Notes: a model not told the origin generated them from the letters alone. DNA of 64,000 nt from Bacteroidota bacterium (GCA_027490225.1 JAIXYK010000035.1:1-64000); one strand, 5' to 3'. Shown: positions 37,251 through 48,500, counted from the first letter of the stretch. Made by a program: numbers and translations.

Positions 37251-38999
37251 TTACTCAATCAATTTTTGTTGGTTTATTTTCATTTCAATTTTGTCACTTG
37301 CCCCACCTAGTTCTTTTGCTCTTTTCCAAAAATCTAATGCATCGGCAGTTTTACCCAATTTCCATAAAATATCACCCTTGTGTTCCATTATTGTTGCGCT
37401 TTTAATTCCGCCGTTTTTAATTGCTTTATCAATCCAAATATCCGCCGAATTATAATCTCCACTTTGATAAAAAATCCAGCCGTAAGTGTCTTCATACGAA
37501 GGATTTCCTGGCTTTAAATCATTGCATTTTAAAGCTAATTCCTTTGCTCTGTCTAAATTTTGCTTTCGCAGTGATAAGTAATATGCATAATTGTTTAAAA
37601 CATAAATATTTGATTCATCATATTTTAAAGCCTTTTCATAAGCCGCATCACTCTCGGTGTATTTATTTAAATAATTGTAACTGTCGCCGAGAGAAGCATA
37701 AAATTGGGCCGACAAGCCAATATTATCAACCGTTAAATTTGCACCTTCTTTAAAAGCTTCTACTGATTGCTCATATTGTTTTAATTGCTGAGCTGCAATT
37801 CCTTTAAACAAATACAAAGTCGGTTGATTTGGAAAAAGTTCAATGGCTTCCTTGCTTAAATCAAGCATTCCCGAAAAATCTTTTTTCTCATTCACCAAAA
37901 CCAGTAACTGGCTCCAAACATTAAAACTACTTTTATCTAAAGCCAATACTTTTCTATATTCCCTTTCAGCTTCCTCCAAGTTGCCTTCTTGAAACAAAAA
38001 GTCTCCATAAACAGCGTGCGCCTTCGTTTCTTCAGGATGTGTTTTTACAAGGATGTCGCACAAAGTTTTAGATTGTTCTTTCAACTCAGGATATTGACTT
38101 ACCAATTCAAAATAAGAACCCAACACTTGTATTTTAGCGTCTACGGGAGTATTTGCTTGACTAAATGCCAATTTTAGTTCTTCAAACGATTTATCTTTCT
38201 GACCTTGTGTTCTATAAAACTCTGCCAGTAAGAAATGAATTCTTGGATTTTCAGGGTCCTTTTTTTGTAATTCTTGATATGCCTTTAATGCCAAATCTGG
38301 CTGTTTATTATTGATATAAATTTCTGCCAAATAGCCATAATATTCTGGTTCTTCGGGAACCGCATCAATCAATTTATTTACCTCTTCGATCGCTTTTTCT
38401 GGTTTGCCCATTCTTTCGAAGAGCTCCTTCTTTTGCAAGGCCAATTCCTCATTTACACCCGTCTTTTTTTCAATCTTTTCAAAAATTGAAATGGCCTCAG
38501 CATACTTTTTCGTTTGTGAAAAAACACCTGCTAAAGCATATTGATACTCATAATTTTCAGGATATGCCTTTACCAAATCTTGTAATAAAGGAATCATTTT
38601 ATCAAAATTGCTCGAACGTTCATACAATTCTGCCAACGCCATCTTAAACCAATTGTTTTTTTCATCAAACCTTACCGCGTTTTGCGCAGAGATTATTGAT
38701 TGGTCTAAACTTCCATTTTCTAGATATGCCTGACTTAATTCATAATGTGCTGTGGCATTTCTAGGATTGATGCGAATGGCTTGTTGCAATTTTGCTTGAG
38801 CTGCTTTACTGTTGCCTAATTGCTTTTCTTTTAATGCCTCAAAAAACAAGAAATCAAATTCCAATTGTTCCTTTTCTGTCATCGGAACATCGGCCCTTGC
38901 AGAAGAACTTACAGAAGATTGTTTTTGCTTGCTTGTTTTACATCCTCCTAATGAAATAATAAACCCCGCAAAAATTAGCTGTAAAACAAGTTTAACCAT
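37251..38999 (-). CDS. TPR-repeat lipoprotein of the envelope operon
   Basis: 582 residues. Lipobox IISLGGC. About 13 TPR units cover residues 50-560 (NATAHYELSQAYLENGSLDQ, PRIHFLLAEFYRTQGQ, IYVLNNYAYYLSLRKQ). Starts 2 bp after the nucleotidyltransferase stop and is followed after 2 bp by the DUF4292 gene. A periplasm-facing scaffold for envelope or LPS assembly is the likely role by context. Confidence 0.85.
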   Translation of the reverse strand: MVKLVLQLIFAGFIISLGGCKTSKQKQSSVSSSARADVPMTEKEQLEFDFLFFEALKEKQLGNSKAAQAKLQQAIRINPRNATAHYELSQAYLENGSLDQSIISAQNAVRFDEKNNWFKMALAELYERSSNFDKMIPLLQDLVKAYPENYEYQYALAGVFSQTKKYAEAISIFEKIEKKTGVNEELALQKKELFERMGKPEKAIEEVNKLIDAVPEEPEYYGYLAEIYINNKQPDLALKAYQELQKKDPENPRIHFLLAEFYRTQGQKDKSFEELKLAFSQANTPVDAKIQVLGSYFELVSQYPELKEQSKTLCDILVKTHPEETKAHAVYGDFLFQEGNLEEAEREYRKVLALDKSSFNVWSQLLVLVNEKKDFSGMLDLSKEAIELFPNQPTLYLFKGIAAQQLKQYEQSVEAFKEGANLTVDNIGLSAQFYASLGDSYNYLNKYTESDAAYEKALKYDESNIYVLNNYAYYLSLRKQNLDRAKELALKCNDLKPGNPSYEDTYGWIFYQSGDYNSADIWIDKAIKNGGIKSATIMEHKGDILWKLGKTADALDFWKRAKELGGASDKIEMKINQQKLIE

Positions 39000-39001
39000 T
39001 A

Positions 39002-40012
39002 TTAATTTCCTGTTATGATTGTAGAATAGTCTCCTACGCTCAAATCTAGTGTTTTATTGTCAATCTGAACAAAATTACCAATCATTGCATTGTCAATCAC
39101 AACGTTACTAATTTGCGTGTTTTTTTGAATAATGGCATTTTTTACAATTGAATTCTTTACAATCGTGCCATCCGCCAAAGATACATGTGGGCCAACTATA
39201 GAAGAATGAAGCTGAACATTCTTACCAATGTAACAAGGTTCTATAACCAAAGAATTACTTTTTTGCAGAGAAGCATCAATAAGCCCTTCGCTTTGCTTTA
39301 ATTCTAACCAACGACCATGCGTTGCAACTGTTGCATTTTTATTTCCACAGTCTAACCATTCATCCACTTGACCTGGCGCAAACTTCAACCCTTTTTGCTT
39401 CATGTTTTCTAAAGCATTTGTTATTTGAAATTCCCCTTTTTCCTTTAAATCATTATCAATTAAATATTGCAATTCCGAACGCAAATTGGCTCCGTCCTTA
39501 AAATAATAGATGCCGATAATTGCCAAGTCAGAAACGAATTCAACTGGCTTTTCCACAAAGTCAGTAATCAATCCTTCATTATTTAATTTAACCACACCAA
39601 ATGGCTTTGGGTCTTCTACTTTTTGCACCCAAATTACAGAGTCTTTATCTTCTTCTAACACAAAATCAGCTTTGAAAAGTGTGTCGGCAAATGCAACAAT
39701 CAGTTTCCCTTCAAGTGAATCTGCTGCGCACAATACCGCATGGGCTGTTCCTAATGGTTCATCCTGATAATAGATGCTTCCCTTTGCTCCTACTTTCTCT
39801 GCCACAGCAATGAGGCTTTTTTCAGCTTCTTTTCCAAAATTTCCAATTATAAAGGCAATCTCCTCAATTGGTTCTTTGCATGTTTTTGCCAACTCTTCCA
39901 CAATGTGGTGTACCATTGGTTTTCCTGCAAATTCAATTAAAGGTTTAGGTGTAACTAAAGTATGCGGCCTCATGCGCTTTCCCATTCCGGCCATTGGAAT
40001 AATTATTCTCAT
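39002..40012 (-). CDS. Sugar-phosphate nucleotidyltransferase with left-handed beta-helix
   Basis: 336 residues. N-terminal nucleotidyltransferase domain: IIPMAGMGKRMRPHTLVTPKPL (signature G-x-G-x-R and PKP), DEPLGTAHAVLCA, VAFADTLF, FVEKP. C-terminal hexapeptide left-handed beta-helix (about 255-330: IGKNVQLHSSIVGPHV, IVKNSIVKNAIIQKN). The GlmU/RmlA-like layout points to NDP-sugar synthesis, possibly glucose-1-phosphate thymidylyl- or N-acetylglucosamine uridylyltransferase-like; the substrate is not readable. Between dut and the TPR lipoprotein, downstream of a flippase, it fits surface polysaccharide production. Confidence 0.88.
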   Translation of the reverse strand: MRIIIPMAGMGKRMRPHTLVTPKPLIEFAGKPMVHHIVEELAKTCKEPIEEIAFIIGNFGKEAEKSLIAVAEKVGAKGSIYYQDEPLGTAHAVLCAADSLEGKLIVAFADTLFKADFVLEEDKDSVIWVQKVEDPKPFGVVKLNNEGLITDFVEKPVEFVSDLAIIGIYYFKDGANLRSELQYLIDNDLKEKGEFQITNALENMKQKGLKFAPGQVDEWLDCGNKNATVATHGRWLELKQSEGLIDASLQKSNSLVIEPCYIGKNVQLHSSIVGPHVSLADGTIVKNSIVKNAIIQKNTQISNVVIDNAMIGNFVQIDNKTLDLSVGDYSTIITGN

Positions 40013-40026
40013 TCTTAATCTATTTT

Positions 40027-40461
40027 TTATTGAATTCCTGTGTGTCCAAAACCTCCAGCCCCGCGCTCACTGCTTTCTAATTCCTCTGCGGTAGTCCATT
40101 CTGCTGTTTCATGTTTTGCAATTACCAATTGCGCAATTCTTTCACCGTCATTAATGGTAAAAGCCGCATTTGAAAGATTCACCAAAATCACTTTTACTTC
40201 GCCTCTGTAATCTGCATCAATTGTTCCTGGTGAATTTAAAACCGTAATTCCATGTTTTGCAGCCAAGCCACTTCTTGGTCTTACTTGCCCCTCAAATCCA
40301 ACCGGAATTTCGAAAAACAAACCTGTAGGAATCATTGCTCTTTCTAAAGGCGCAATGGTAACAGATTCCGTTAAATTGGCGCGCAAATCACAACCTGCAG
40401 CAGCAGCAGAACCGTACTCTGGAAGAGAATGTTTTGATTGATTAATTATCTTAATTTTCAT
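40027..40461 (-). CDS. dut: dUTP diphosphatase
   Basis: 144 residues, normal for the trimeric dUTPase. All five motifs are visible: AGCDLRA (1), [11 protein letters not shown] (2), [14 protein letters not shown] (3), GERIAQLVI (4) and the C-terminal [11 protein letters not shown] (5). It hydrolyses dUTP to dUMP and PPi, keeping uracil out of DNA. Embedded, with 14-15 bp spacing, between the flippase and the nucleotidyltransferase. Confidence 0.97.
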   Translation of the reverse strand: MKIKIINQSKHSLPEYGSAAAAGCDLRANLTESVTIAPLERAMIPTGLFFEIPVGFEGQVRPRSGLAAKHGITVLNSPGTIDADYRGEVKVILVNLSNAAFTINDGERIAQLVIAKHETAEWTTAEELESSERGAGGFGHTGIQ

Positions 40462-40476
40462 TGAAATCTAACAGCA

Positions 40477-41955
40477 TTAAGGGCGTGAAAATAACTTTTT
40501 TTTCCTTACTTCTAAAAGGTAAACAAAAGCAATAAATAACAATATGATGAGCAATTTCAACACCCATGAAATCAAACCTTCCATTGGTAAATACGCTGAA
40601 TAGATTGCAACAACTAATGCAACAGCCAAAGGATAACCCACAATTCTCTTCAAATCATATGCAATAGGATAATTCTTCTGCCCCAATATGTAAGAAACAA
40701 TTACCATAATTAAGTAACATACAAATGTTGCCCAAGATGCACCTACATAACCAAATTCAGGAATCCAGAGGTAATTTAACGCAATGGTTATAAGTGCTCC
40801 CATTATTGCCAGCCAAGCTCCGATATATGTTTTGTCGTTCAACTTAAACCAAATGCTCAAATTAAAGAATACGCCTAAAAATAAATTCGCCATTAACAGT
40901 ATGGGAACTATGGCTAAGCCTTCATAATAAGCCTCTCCAATAAAAAGCTGCACCACATTCATCAGTAACATCACACCCAAATAAATCAAACTACAGGCAA
41001 TTACAAACCAATGCATTACTTGGGCATAAAGCTGTTTTGCATCTTTTTCTTTGGCTTGAGAAAAGAAAAATGGCTCTGCGGCAAACCTAAAAGTTTGCAC
41101 AAAAATGGTCATCAAAATAGAAACTTTATAACAAGCCCCAAAAATTCCTAATTGATACATGGAAATATCTTTTGGTAACTGATATTTCATGCTCACCCTG
41201 CTAAACATTTCATTGGTAATTCCTGCCAATCCGCCTATCAACAATGGAAAACCATACTTCATCATTTTCCTCCACAACACCCAATCTATTTCCCATTTAA
41301 TCTTCCACATGTCTGGAATCAACAGCACGAACGTTAATAAACTCGCCATCAAATTGGCGATAAACACATACCCTACTCCAATTTCCGGGTCAAAAATCAG
41401 CAGTAACATTTCCCTAGTTTCTGCACTTCCCGTTTTGAACAACCAAGGGCAAAATCCTATAAAAAACAGGTTCAGTAAAATATTAATGCCAATGTTTATC
41501 AACTTAATTACAGCAAATTTTATCGGCCTGTTTTCTAACCTCAGTTTCGCAAATGGTATGGCTGTTATTGCATCTGAAGCCAAAATCAAGGCAAACCAAA
41601 TTACGTATTCACTTTGCTCAGGATATTCAATGATGTTGGCAATGGGCTGCGCAAACGTGAAACACAATAAAAAGAAGCCCAGTGAGGTCACCAACAGCGA
41701 AATGAGAGATGTGGTATATACCTTATCTTTTTCTCCTTCTTGTCCTGCAAACCTAAAAAATGCGGTTTCAAAACCATACGTCAGCACTATCAACAAAAAC
41801 GCAACGTAAGAGTACATTTCTGTTACGATTCCATACTGCTCTGGGCTGTAAACCCTTGTGTGCAGCGGAACCAGCAAATAGTTCAGCAAACGCCCTACAA
41901 TAGAACTTAAACCATAAATGGCCGTTTGAGATGCCAGCTTTCGCAGTGGATGCAT
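40477..41955 (-). CDS. Wzx-like polysaccharide flippase (MOP superfamily)
   Basis: 492 residues with about 14 membrane helices. The N-terminus LASQTAIYGLSSIVGRLLNYLL and VYSPEQYGIVTEMYSYVAFLLIVLTYGFETAFFRF are characteristic of lipopolysaccharide/O-antigen flippases (polysaccharide_synt). It likely moves an undecaprenyl-linked glycan across the inner membrane. It heads the part of the operon that includes dut and the nucleotidyltransferase, 23 bp after the enoyl-CoA hydratase gene. Confidence 0.9.
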   Translation of the reverse strand: MHPLRKLASQTAIYGLSSIVGRLLNYLLVPLHTRVYSPEQYGIVTEMYSYVAFLLIVLTYGFETAFFRFAGQEGEKDKVYTTSLISLLVTSLGFFLLCFTFAQPIANIIEYPEQSEYVIWFALILASDAITAIPFAKLRLENRPIKFAVIKLINIGINILLNLFFIGFCPWLFKTGSAETREMLLLIFDPEIGVGYVFIANLMASLLTFVLLIPDMWKIKWEIDWVLWRKMMKYGFPLLIGGLAGITNEMFSRVSMKYQLPKDISMYQLGIFGACYKVSILMTIFVQTFRFAAEPFFFSQAKEKDAKQLYAQVMHWFVIACSLIYLGVMLLMNVVQLFIGEAYYEGLAIVPILLMANLFLGVFFNLSIWFKLNDKTYIGAWLAIMGALITIALNYLWIPEFGYVGASWATFVCYLIMVIVSYILGQKNYPIAYDLKRIVGYPLAVALVVAIYSAYLPMEGLISWVLKLLIILLFIAFVYLLEVRKKKLFSRP

Positions 41956-41978
41956 TTGCCTGGCCTTAGAAATTTAAC

Positions 41979-42758
41979 TTACTCACCTTTAAATGCGGCT
42001 TTTCTTTTTTCCAAGAAAGCTTGGGTTCCTTCTTTAAAATCGGCAGTTGAAAAACACTTTCCGAATTCATAAATTTCTGTATTAAACCCATCTTCATCAT
42101 AAGCAAAATGGCTATTCACACATTTTATAATTCCAGCAATTGCCAATGGCGCTTTCGTTCCAATCTTATTCAAAATTTCTTTCGACTTTGCTATTAATTC
42201 TCCAACAGGAACCACATAATTCACCAAACCTAATCTATGTGCTTCCAAAGCTGGAATCATATCGGCTGTCATTAAATATTCCAAAGCCTTGCCTTTTCCA
42301 ATCAACTGTACCAACCTTTGTGTGCCTGCGTATCCTGGAATCAACCCTAAATTCACTTCCGGTTGGCCAAAACGCGCACTTTCAGATGCAATTCTTAAAT
42401 GACAAGTCATTGCCAATTCGCAACCACCGCCCAATGCAAATCCATTTACAGCTGCAATTACTGGCTTTGCTGATTGCTCAATGCTATTAAAGACTTCGCC
42501 CCCATCTCTGCTCAATTTCTCTGCTTCAATTGACGAATAATTAGAAAATTCGCTGATGTCTGCACCTGCAACAAATGCTTTTTCGCCAGCGCCAGTAATA
42601 ATCATCCCAAAAACACTTTTGTCATGATTTCCTTCCGAAACAGCCGCTCCGATTTCTTGAATCGTCTTATAATTCAAGGCATTCAACTTATCAGGTCTGT
42701 TTACAGTTATTGTTAAAATACCTTCTTCAATACTGGTTAGAATGTTTTCGTAGCTCAT
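41979..42758 (-). CDS. Enoyl-CoA hydratase/isomerase (crotonase family)
   Basis: 259 residues. Crotonase signature: NRPDKLNALN, AFVAGADISEFS (oxyanion hole), GFALGGGCELAMTCHLRIAS with the first catalytic Glu, and FGQPEVNLGLIPGYAGTQRL with the second. Both glutamates of true hydratases are present, so 2-enoyl-CoA hydration is likely (short chain, by similarity to the 3-hydroxybutyryl-CoA dehydratase group). It is 9 bp downstream of trhO on the same strand, with no other beta-oxidation gene nearby. Confidence 0.9.
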   Translation of the reverse strand: MSYENILTSIEEGILTITVNRPDKLNALNYKTIQEIGAAVSEGNHDKSVFGMIITGAGEKAFVAGADISEFSNYSSIEAEKLSRDGGEVFNSIEQSAKPVIAAVNGFALGGGCELAMTCHLRIASESARFGQPEVNLGLIPGYAGTQRLVQLIGKGKALEYLMTADMIPALEAHRLGLVNYVVPVGELIAKSKEILNKIGTKAPLAIAGIIKCVNSHFAYDEDGFNTEIYEFGKCFSTADFKEGTQAFLEKRKAAFKGE

Positions 42759-42767
42759 AATAAATTT

Positions 42768-43820
42768 TTACTGTTTCTTTTGAAGTTCTTTGCCGTTAGG
42801 GCGTAATCTTCCTTTTCTGTATAACATGCTGCTGTAAGGATGTATCTTTCCTTTTCGCATTTCTTTTTGCACTTCAACTGGTTGTGCAATAATTTCTCTA
42901 CAATTATCGCTGCAACAATTGTTAAATGCCGCTTTACAGTCATCACATTGAATAAACAACAAATTGCACTCTACATTCGCACAATTTGTATGATTGTCGC
43001 AAGCTTTTCCGCATTGGTGGCAGGTACTCAAAATATCTTCTGTAATTCTTTCTCCCAATCTTTCATCAAACACAAAATTCTTCCCCTTAAATTTCGATTC
43101 TAATCCTTTCTCTTTTATTTCCTGTGCATAAGAAATAATTCCACCATATAACTGATTCACATCTTCAAAACCCATGTGTTTCATGTAAGCACTTGCCTTT
43201 TCACAGCGTATTCCACCTGTGCAATACATCAAAATCTTCTTGTCCTTTTTGTCTTTCAACTGTTCTGCCACCCAAGGCAATTCTTCCTTAAACGTATCCA
43301 CATCCGGACAAATTGCACCTTCAAATCTGCCCACTTCACTTTCGTAGTGATTGCGCATATCAACAACTACGGTATCTTCACTATCCAATGCTGCGTTAAA
43401 CTCTTCGGCAGTTAGGTGGTTGCCCACATTTGTAACATCAAATGCATCATCTTCTAATCCATCCGCCACAATCTTTTTCCGCACTTTTATGGCCAGCTTA
43501 AAAAACGATTTTCCATCATCTTCTACTGCAATTTTCAAAGGAACATCTTTTAATTCCGCCACCTCTTGCAACTTGTTTTTCCAACGCTCAAAATTGGCTG
43601 TTGGCACACTCAGTTGAGCATTTATACCTTCATGCGCAATGTAAATTCGTCCCAAAACACCCAATTCGTCCCAGCTTTTAAACAGCTGATCGCGCATGAG
43701 TTGTGGTTCATTAAAAATCACATACCTGTAAAACGAAAGCGTAGTGCGTGCCGTGCTGTCTGCCATTAAGCGCATCCGCAGCTCCTCTTTGTTTACACGG
43801 TTATATAAAAACTTTCCCAA
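42768..43820 (-). CDS. trhO: tRNA uridine(34) hydroxylase (TrhO, YceA/rhodanese family)
   Basis: 350 residues starting at TTG (43820). The conserved [10 protein letters not shown] just after it argues for this start, and a promoter lies about 20 bp upstream. An N-terminal acylphosphatase-like domain ([22 protein letters not shown]), a rhodanese domain with the active-site loop [11 protein letters not shown], and a Cys-rich tail ([24 protein letters not shown]) are visible. TrhO uses O2 to form 5-hydroxyuridine at tRNA position 34. It leads the string down to the EnvC-like gene. Confidence 0.94.
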   Translation of the reverse strand: MGKFLYNRVNKEELRMRLMADSTARTTLSFYRYVIFNEPQLMRDQLFKSWDELGVLGRIYIAHEGINAQLSVPTANFERWKNKLQEVAELKDVPLKIAVEDDGKSFFKLAIKVRKKIVADGLEDDAFDVTNVGNHLTAEEFNAALDSEDTVVVDMRNHYESEVGRFEGAICPDVDTFKEELPWVAEQLKDKKDKKILMYCTGGIRCEKASAYMKHMGFEDVNQLYGGIISYAQEIKEKGLESKFKGKNFVFDERLGERITEDILSTCHQCGKACDNHTNCANVECNLLFIQCDDCKAAFNNCCSDNCREIIAQPVEVQKEMRKGKIHPYSSMLYRKGRLRPNGKELQKKQ

Positions 43821-43840
43821 AATTTCTTTTAAAAACTGGG

Positions 43841-43869
43841 CAAAAATACAAATTCTCCTTGTATTTCAA
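43841..43869 (-). promoter_or_regulatory. Bacteroidetes-type promoter for trhO
   Basis: On the minus strand TTG (43869-43867), 18 nt, then TATTTTTG (43848-43841). It leaves a short leader to the TTG start at 43820. Confidence 0.5.
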
Positions 43870-43935
43870 GACCACTCAAAATGAGGCAATCAGCAAACAA
43901 TATGAGCAATAAGTTCTTTTTAAAATACTTTCCAT

Positions 43936-44060
43936 TTGGGCGTGCCCTTCTTCCGTTCCTCTCCAGCCGGTCAGGCTGTTGCTCCAAGTCTTGCAAAACG
44001 CACCAGCCAAATTCGCAAAAGAGCTTTCCGCGTCCATCCTTCACGCGGGGCTTCACAACT
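43936..44060 (+). repeat. TTGGGCG intergenic structured element, copy 2
   Basis: It opens TTGGGCGTGCCC and closes TCACGCGGGGCTTCACAACT. Internal pairings: CAGCC/GGCTG, the bulged hairpin AAGTCTTGC (43986-43994) with GCAAAAGAGCTT (44015-44026), and the terminal CCGCGT/ACGCGG. About ten mismatches in 125 bp by eye from the copy at 50240. It lies 10 bp from the stop of the outer-membrane factor gene, antisense to the genes on both sides. Confidence 0.75.
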
Positions 44061-44070
44061 TTCCTGAATC

Positions 44071-45513
44071 TTACTGCCAGCCTCCGCCCAACGAACGGTA
44101 TAACCTTACTTTAGCAACATTTAGCTTTTTCTTGTAATCAGCTAATTCCAATTGCGTTTGTAGCGCATTTTTCTGGGAATAAATTACCTCGAGGTAATTG
44201 GCCCTTCCTGCTTTAAATAATTCAGCCGAAGTTTCAACAGACTTTTTAAGTATATCAACTTCTTCCAGCTTAAAACGAATCATATCATTGGTGTTGTTAA
44301 TATTATTTACAGCATTGTAAACTTCCATAAAACCATTCACAACCTTACTTTCATAGTTAATATAACTCAATCTTTGCTCGGCCTTTGCAACCATCAAATC
44401 TGCTTTTATTTTTCTTCGGTTGAGCAATGGTGCGGTTAAGCCACCCATAAAAGAATATGCAAGTGAGGCTGGACTTTCTAACAACAACATGGCGTTGAAA
44501 GCTTGAAAACCAATCGCAGAATTTATGTTTATAGATGGGTAAAAAGCGGCACGTGCCGAATTAACATCAGCTTTACTTGCAATAAGTTGCTTTTCTGCTT
44601 CTTTAATGTCGGGTCTGTTGCGCATCAAATCCGAAGGAATACCAATGTTAGATATTTCTTGAATTGAAGTGTCTTGCAAAGCTGCTGCTCGAATTATAGT
44701 ATTTGGAAATCCTCCACAGAGATAACTCAATTTACTTTCGCACTCCACCAACTTTTGTTTCAATTCCGCCTCCATCGCCTTCGTGTTGAGCAATTGTGCA
44801 GCAACAACCTCTACCGCCAACTCGTTAACTTTTGCACCTGCTTTCTGGGCTTCAACAGTGTTTAGTGCGTTTTGCTGCAAAATTATATTCGCTTTTATTA
44901 TGTTAATTTCGCTGTCGAGCGTCACCAAATCAAAATACAAATAAGCAATTTCTGATACAAGATTTGTAATTATAAAGTCTTTGCCATGCTGTGATGCAAT
45001 AAACCTGTTGATAGCTGCTTTTTTCTTATTCTTCAATTTTCCCCAAACGTCAATTTCCCAAGATGACAGCAGTAACAAAGAATAATCTTGCAAAGGATTT
45101 GGAACTACTTGATTCGCATTAAGATTAGGCGAAAATTGGGTATCGAAGTTTCCAACTCCATCCATGGTATATTCTCCAAATCTTCGCTGACCAGCTCCAA
45201 TATTAGCATTCAAATCTGGTAATCTTATTCCTCTTACAGATTTAAAACCAGCTCTTGCAACTTCTATCTTTTGCAAGGCAATATTCAAATCGAAATTTTT
45301 CTTTAAAGCCGTATCAATCAGCGCTCTTAAAGAAGGATCCAAATATTGCATTCTCCAATCTAACAAAGAAATGCTGTCTTTTGCTGTTTCGCTATTTTGA
45401 TTAAAAGAAGCAGGAAGTTCTTTTACAATGAATGCATTCGAACTCTTTTGAACTTTACACCCAACAAAGAAGCAAATGGTGATGATAAATAATATTGAAT
45501 TAGTAAGTCTCAT
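44071..45513 (-). CDS. RND efflux outer-membrane factor (TolC/OprM-like lipoprotein)
   Basis: 480 residues. Lipobox CFFVGC; two outer-membrane efflux protein repeats (about 70-265 and 290-470), with DLNIALQKIEVARAGFKSVRG, the conserved GIPSDLMRNRPDIKEAEKQLIASKADVN region and a TAPLLNRRKI near 365. It forms the trimeric outer-membrane exit duct of the pump. Its start overlaps the RND transporter gene by 14 nt. It is the last gene of the acrAB-tolC-like operon and ends 10 bp from repeat copy 2. Confidence 0.93.
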   Translation of the reverse strand: MRLTNSILFIITICFFVGCKVQKSSNAFIVKELPASFNQNSETAKDSISLLDWRMQYLDPSLRALIDTALKKNFDLNIALQKIEVARAGFKSVRGIRLPDLNANIGAGQRRFGEYTMDGVGNFDTQFSPNLNANQVVPNPLQDYSLLLLSSWEIDVWGKLKNKKKAAINRFIASQHGKDFIITNLVSEIAYLYFDLVTLDSEINIIKANIILQQNALNTVEAQKAGAKVNELAVEVVAAQLLNTKAMEAELKQKLVECESKLSYLCGGFPNTIIRAAALQDTSIQEISNIGIPSDLMRNRPDIKEAEKQLIASKADVNSARAAFYPSININSAIGFQAFNAMLLLESPASLAYSFMGGLTAPLLNRRKIKADLMVAKAEQRLSYINYESKVVNGFMEVYNAVNNINNTNDMIRFKLEEVDILKKSVETSAELFKAGRANYLEVIYSQKNALQTQLELADYKKKLNVAKVRLYRSLGGGWQ

Positions 45514-48500
45514 TTAATTTCTTTTTAGCGGTTTTTTCTTTAAGACTAGCAAAAAGAAAGTATAATCCAGGAATAACTACAACACCGAAAACGGTTCCAA
45601 ACAACATTCCGCCTGCGGCAGCGGCACCAATGGTCTTATTTCCAATTGCACCTGCACCAGAAGATAAAAGCAGCGGAATTAATCCTGCTATAAATGCAAA
45701 AGATGTCATTAAAATAGGACGAAGACGAGCCACAGCGCCTTCAATTGCTGCATCTAGTACAGATTTTCCTTCCTTTTGCTTTAAAACGGCAAACTCAACA
45801 ATCAAAATAGCATTTTTACCCAACAGGCCTATCAACATGACCATTGCAACTTGCGCATAGATATTATTCTCTAAACCCAAAATCAGCAATAAAAACAGGG
45901 AGCCAAAAACACCTACCGGTAAAGATAAAATTACAGGCAATGGCAATAAAAAACTCTCGTATTGCGCCGCCAGAAGCAAGTAAACAAACAATAAACAAAT
46001 AATAAATATGAAAATCACCTGGTTCCCAGATAGAATCTCTTCTCTTGTCATTCCAGACCATTCGTAGGCATAACCTCTTGGAAGTTTTTCTTTTACAACC
46101 TCTTCAATTGCTTTTATAGCATCGCCACTGCTGTAGCCTTTAGCGGCTTCTCCGTTAACCATTGCAGAGGTGTACATGTTGTAACGCGTAAGCTGTTCTG
46201 GCCCATAAACCCTTTCTATTGAGCAGAATATCGAATAGGGCACCATTTCTCCATTCTTATTCTTTACCCTTAACTTTAAAATATCTTCCGGCTGCGCTCT
46301 AAATTGAGGATCAGACTGCAGCATTACCTTATACATTTGACCAAAACGAATAAAATTTGTGGCATAATAGCTTCCCATAAGCGTTTGCAAATTGCTCATA
46401 GCATTGTCAACCGAAATTCCTTTTTTTGCCGCTATATCTTGATCAACTCTAATTAAATACTGAGGAAACGTTGGGTTAAAGCTTGTAAATACATTTTGAA
46501 TCTCTGGCCGTTTATTAAATTCTTCAATCAGCATATTGGTAACTTGTGCTGTTTTTTGCAAATCTCCACTTCCCGTTTTATCTAAAACCCGGAGTTCAAA
46601 TCCGCTTGCGTTCCCAAAACCAGGAACAGCAGGAGGCGGAAGAAACTGTATTTCTGCATCCTTAATGTAGCTCGTTTTTTCTTTTAAGATTTCAATAATT
46701 TCTGCAGCACTTTGTTCTCGTTCTTTCCAAGGTAATAAACTTATGGTACTCATTCCAAAAGAAGCTCCCGAGCCATCTGTCATCATACTAAAACCAGCTA
46801 ACGACGAAACAGATTCTATAGATGGAATTGATTGAGAAACCTTATCAATCTCACCCATTACTTTTTCTGTCCGTTCTAAAGTAGCACCCGATGGAGCCGT
46901 AACATTTACGTAAATAGTACCCTGGTCTTCTGTTGGAATAAAACCAGATGGTAAAAATTTGCCAACACCAATGGTAGCAAGAATAAAAATGAACAAGGCG
47001 GCAATCGTTACAAGTCTCCTATTTACAATTAACTTTAAAATACCTTTATACTTATTCGAAATCCTATCGTAATAATTGTTGAATCCGATAAAAAACTTAT
47101 CTAACCTGTTTTTCTTGCCATGCTTATCATGTCTTTTAAGCAAAATAGCGCACAAAGCAGGAGTTAAGGTTACCGCATTGATTCCTGAAATTACAATAGA
47201 AATTGCCATTGTAACGGAAAATTGCCGGTAAAAAACACCGACGGGCCCGTCTAAAAATGCTACCGGAATAAAAACCGCCGACATTACAAGTGTGATGGCC
47301 CCAATTGCTCCTCCAATCTCAGCCATCGATTGATAGGTTGCGGTGCGGGCGTCGAGGTGCTTTTCTTCCATTTTGGCGTGGACCGCCTCTACCACTACAA
47401 TTGCATTATCTACCACAATTCCTATTGCAAGCACCAAAGCAAAAAGTGTAAGTAGATTTATAGAAAACCCTAACATTTGCATAAACGCAAAGGTTCCAAT
47501 GAGTGAAACAGGTACGGCCAAAACAGGAATTAAAGTTGACCTCCAATCTTGTAGAAACAAAAACACCACCAATGCCACCAAGATAAACGCCTCTATTAAT
47601 GTCTTAATTACCTCATCTATAGAAGCATCTAAAAAACGCGATACATCATAACTTATCGTATATGACATGCCCTGAGGGAAAGTGGTTTTCTTTAAAAACT
47701 CTAGGCGTTCTTTTATATTCGCTATTACTTCACTGGCATTAGAACCTGGCCTTTGCTTGATAATGATTGCTGCCGATGGTTTTCCATTTTCTTTAGAGAG
47801 CACATCATAATCTAAAGAGCCAAACTCAACATCTGCAACATCTTTCAACCTCAGCATTTCGCCTGTTTCGGTAATTTTTATTACAACATCTTCATACTGT
47901 TCCTTCTGTGTTAGTTTACCCGTATACCTAAGCACATACTGCAGCGACTGGGCTTTTCTTCCCGAACTCTCCCCTATTTTTCCGGGTGCCGCTTCAATAT
48001 TTTGTTCCCGTAAAACGCGGATTATGTCTTCTGCCGATATTTCGTAGGCATCCATCATTTGAGGCTTTAACCAAATCCTCATGGCATATTCTCTTTGCCC
48101 CATAATATCCGCAAAACCAACTCCTTCAATTCGCTTCAATTCGGCAAGTACGTTTATATCGGCAAAATTGTAAATAAACTTCTCGTCTATGCTGGTATCT
48201 GTACTCACCAAATTCAGGTACATCAACATACTGTTTACTTCCTTTTCTGTTTGAACGCCCGCTTTTATAACTTCTTCCGGAAGCTCATCCAATACCGTTG
48301 CCACCCTGTTCTGGACATTTACTGCAGCCAAATCTGGATCGGTGCCTACTTTAAAATACACTTGAATAATACTTGTTCCATCATTACCAGAAACGGATGT
48401 CATGTAAGACATCCCAGGAACACCATTTATGGCTCTTTCTAAAGGAGTAACTACAGCTTTCGCGCAAACTTCTGCATTTGCGCCTGTGTATTTGGTGGTA

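Noticed and set aside
43829-44056. 75-codon minus frame between trhO and the outer-membrane factor gene
   Set aside because: It lies across repeat element copy 2 and has no signal or homology; the element explains the sequence better.
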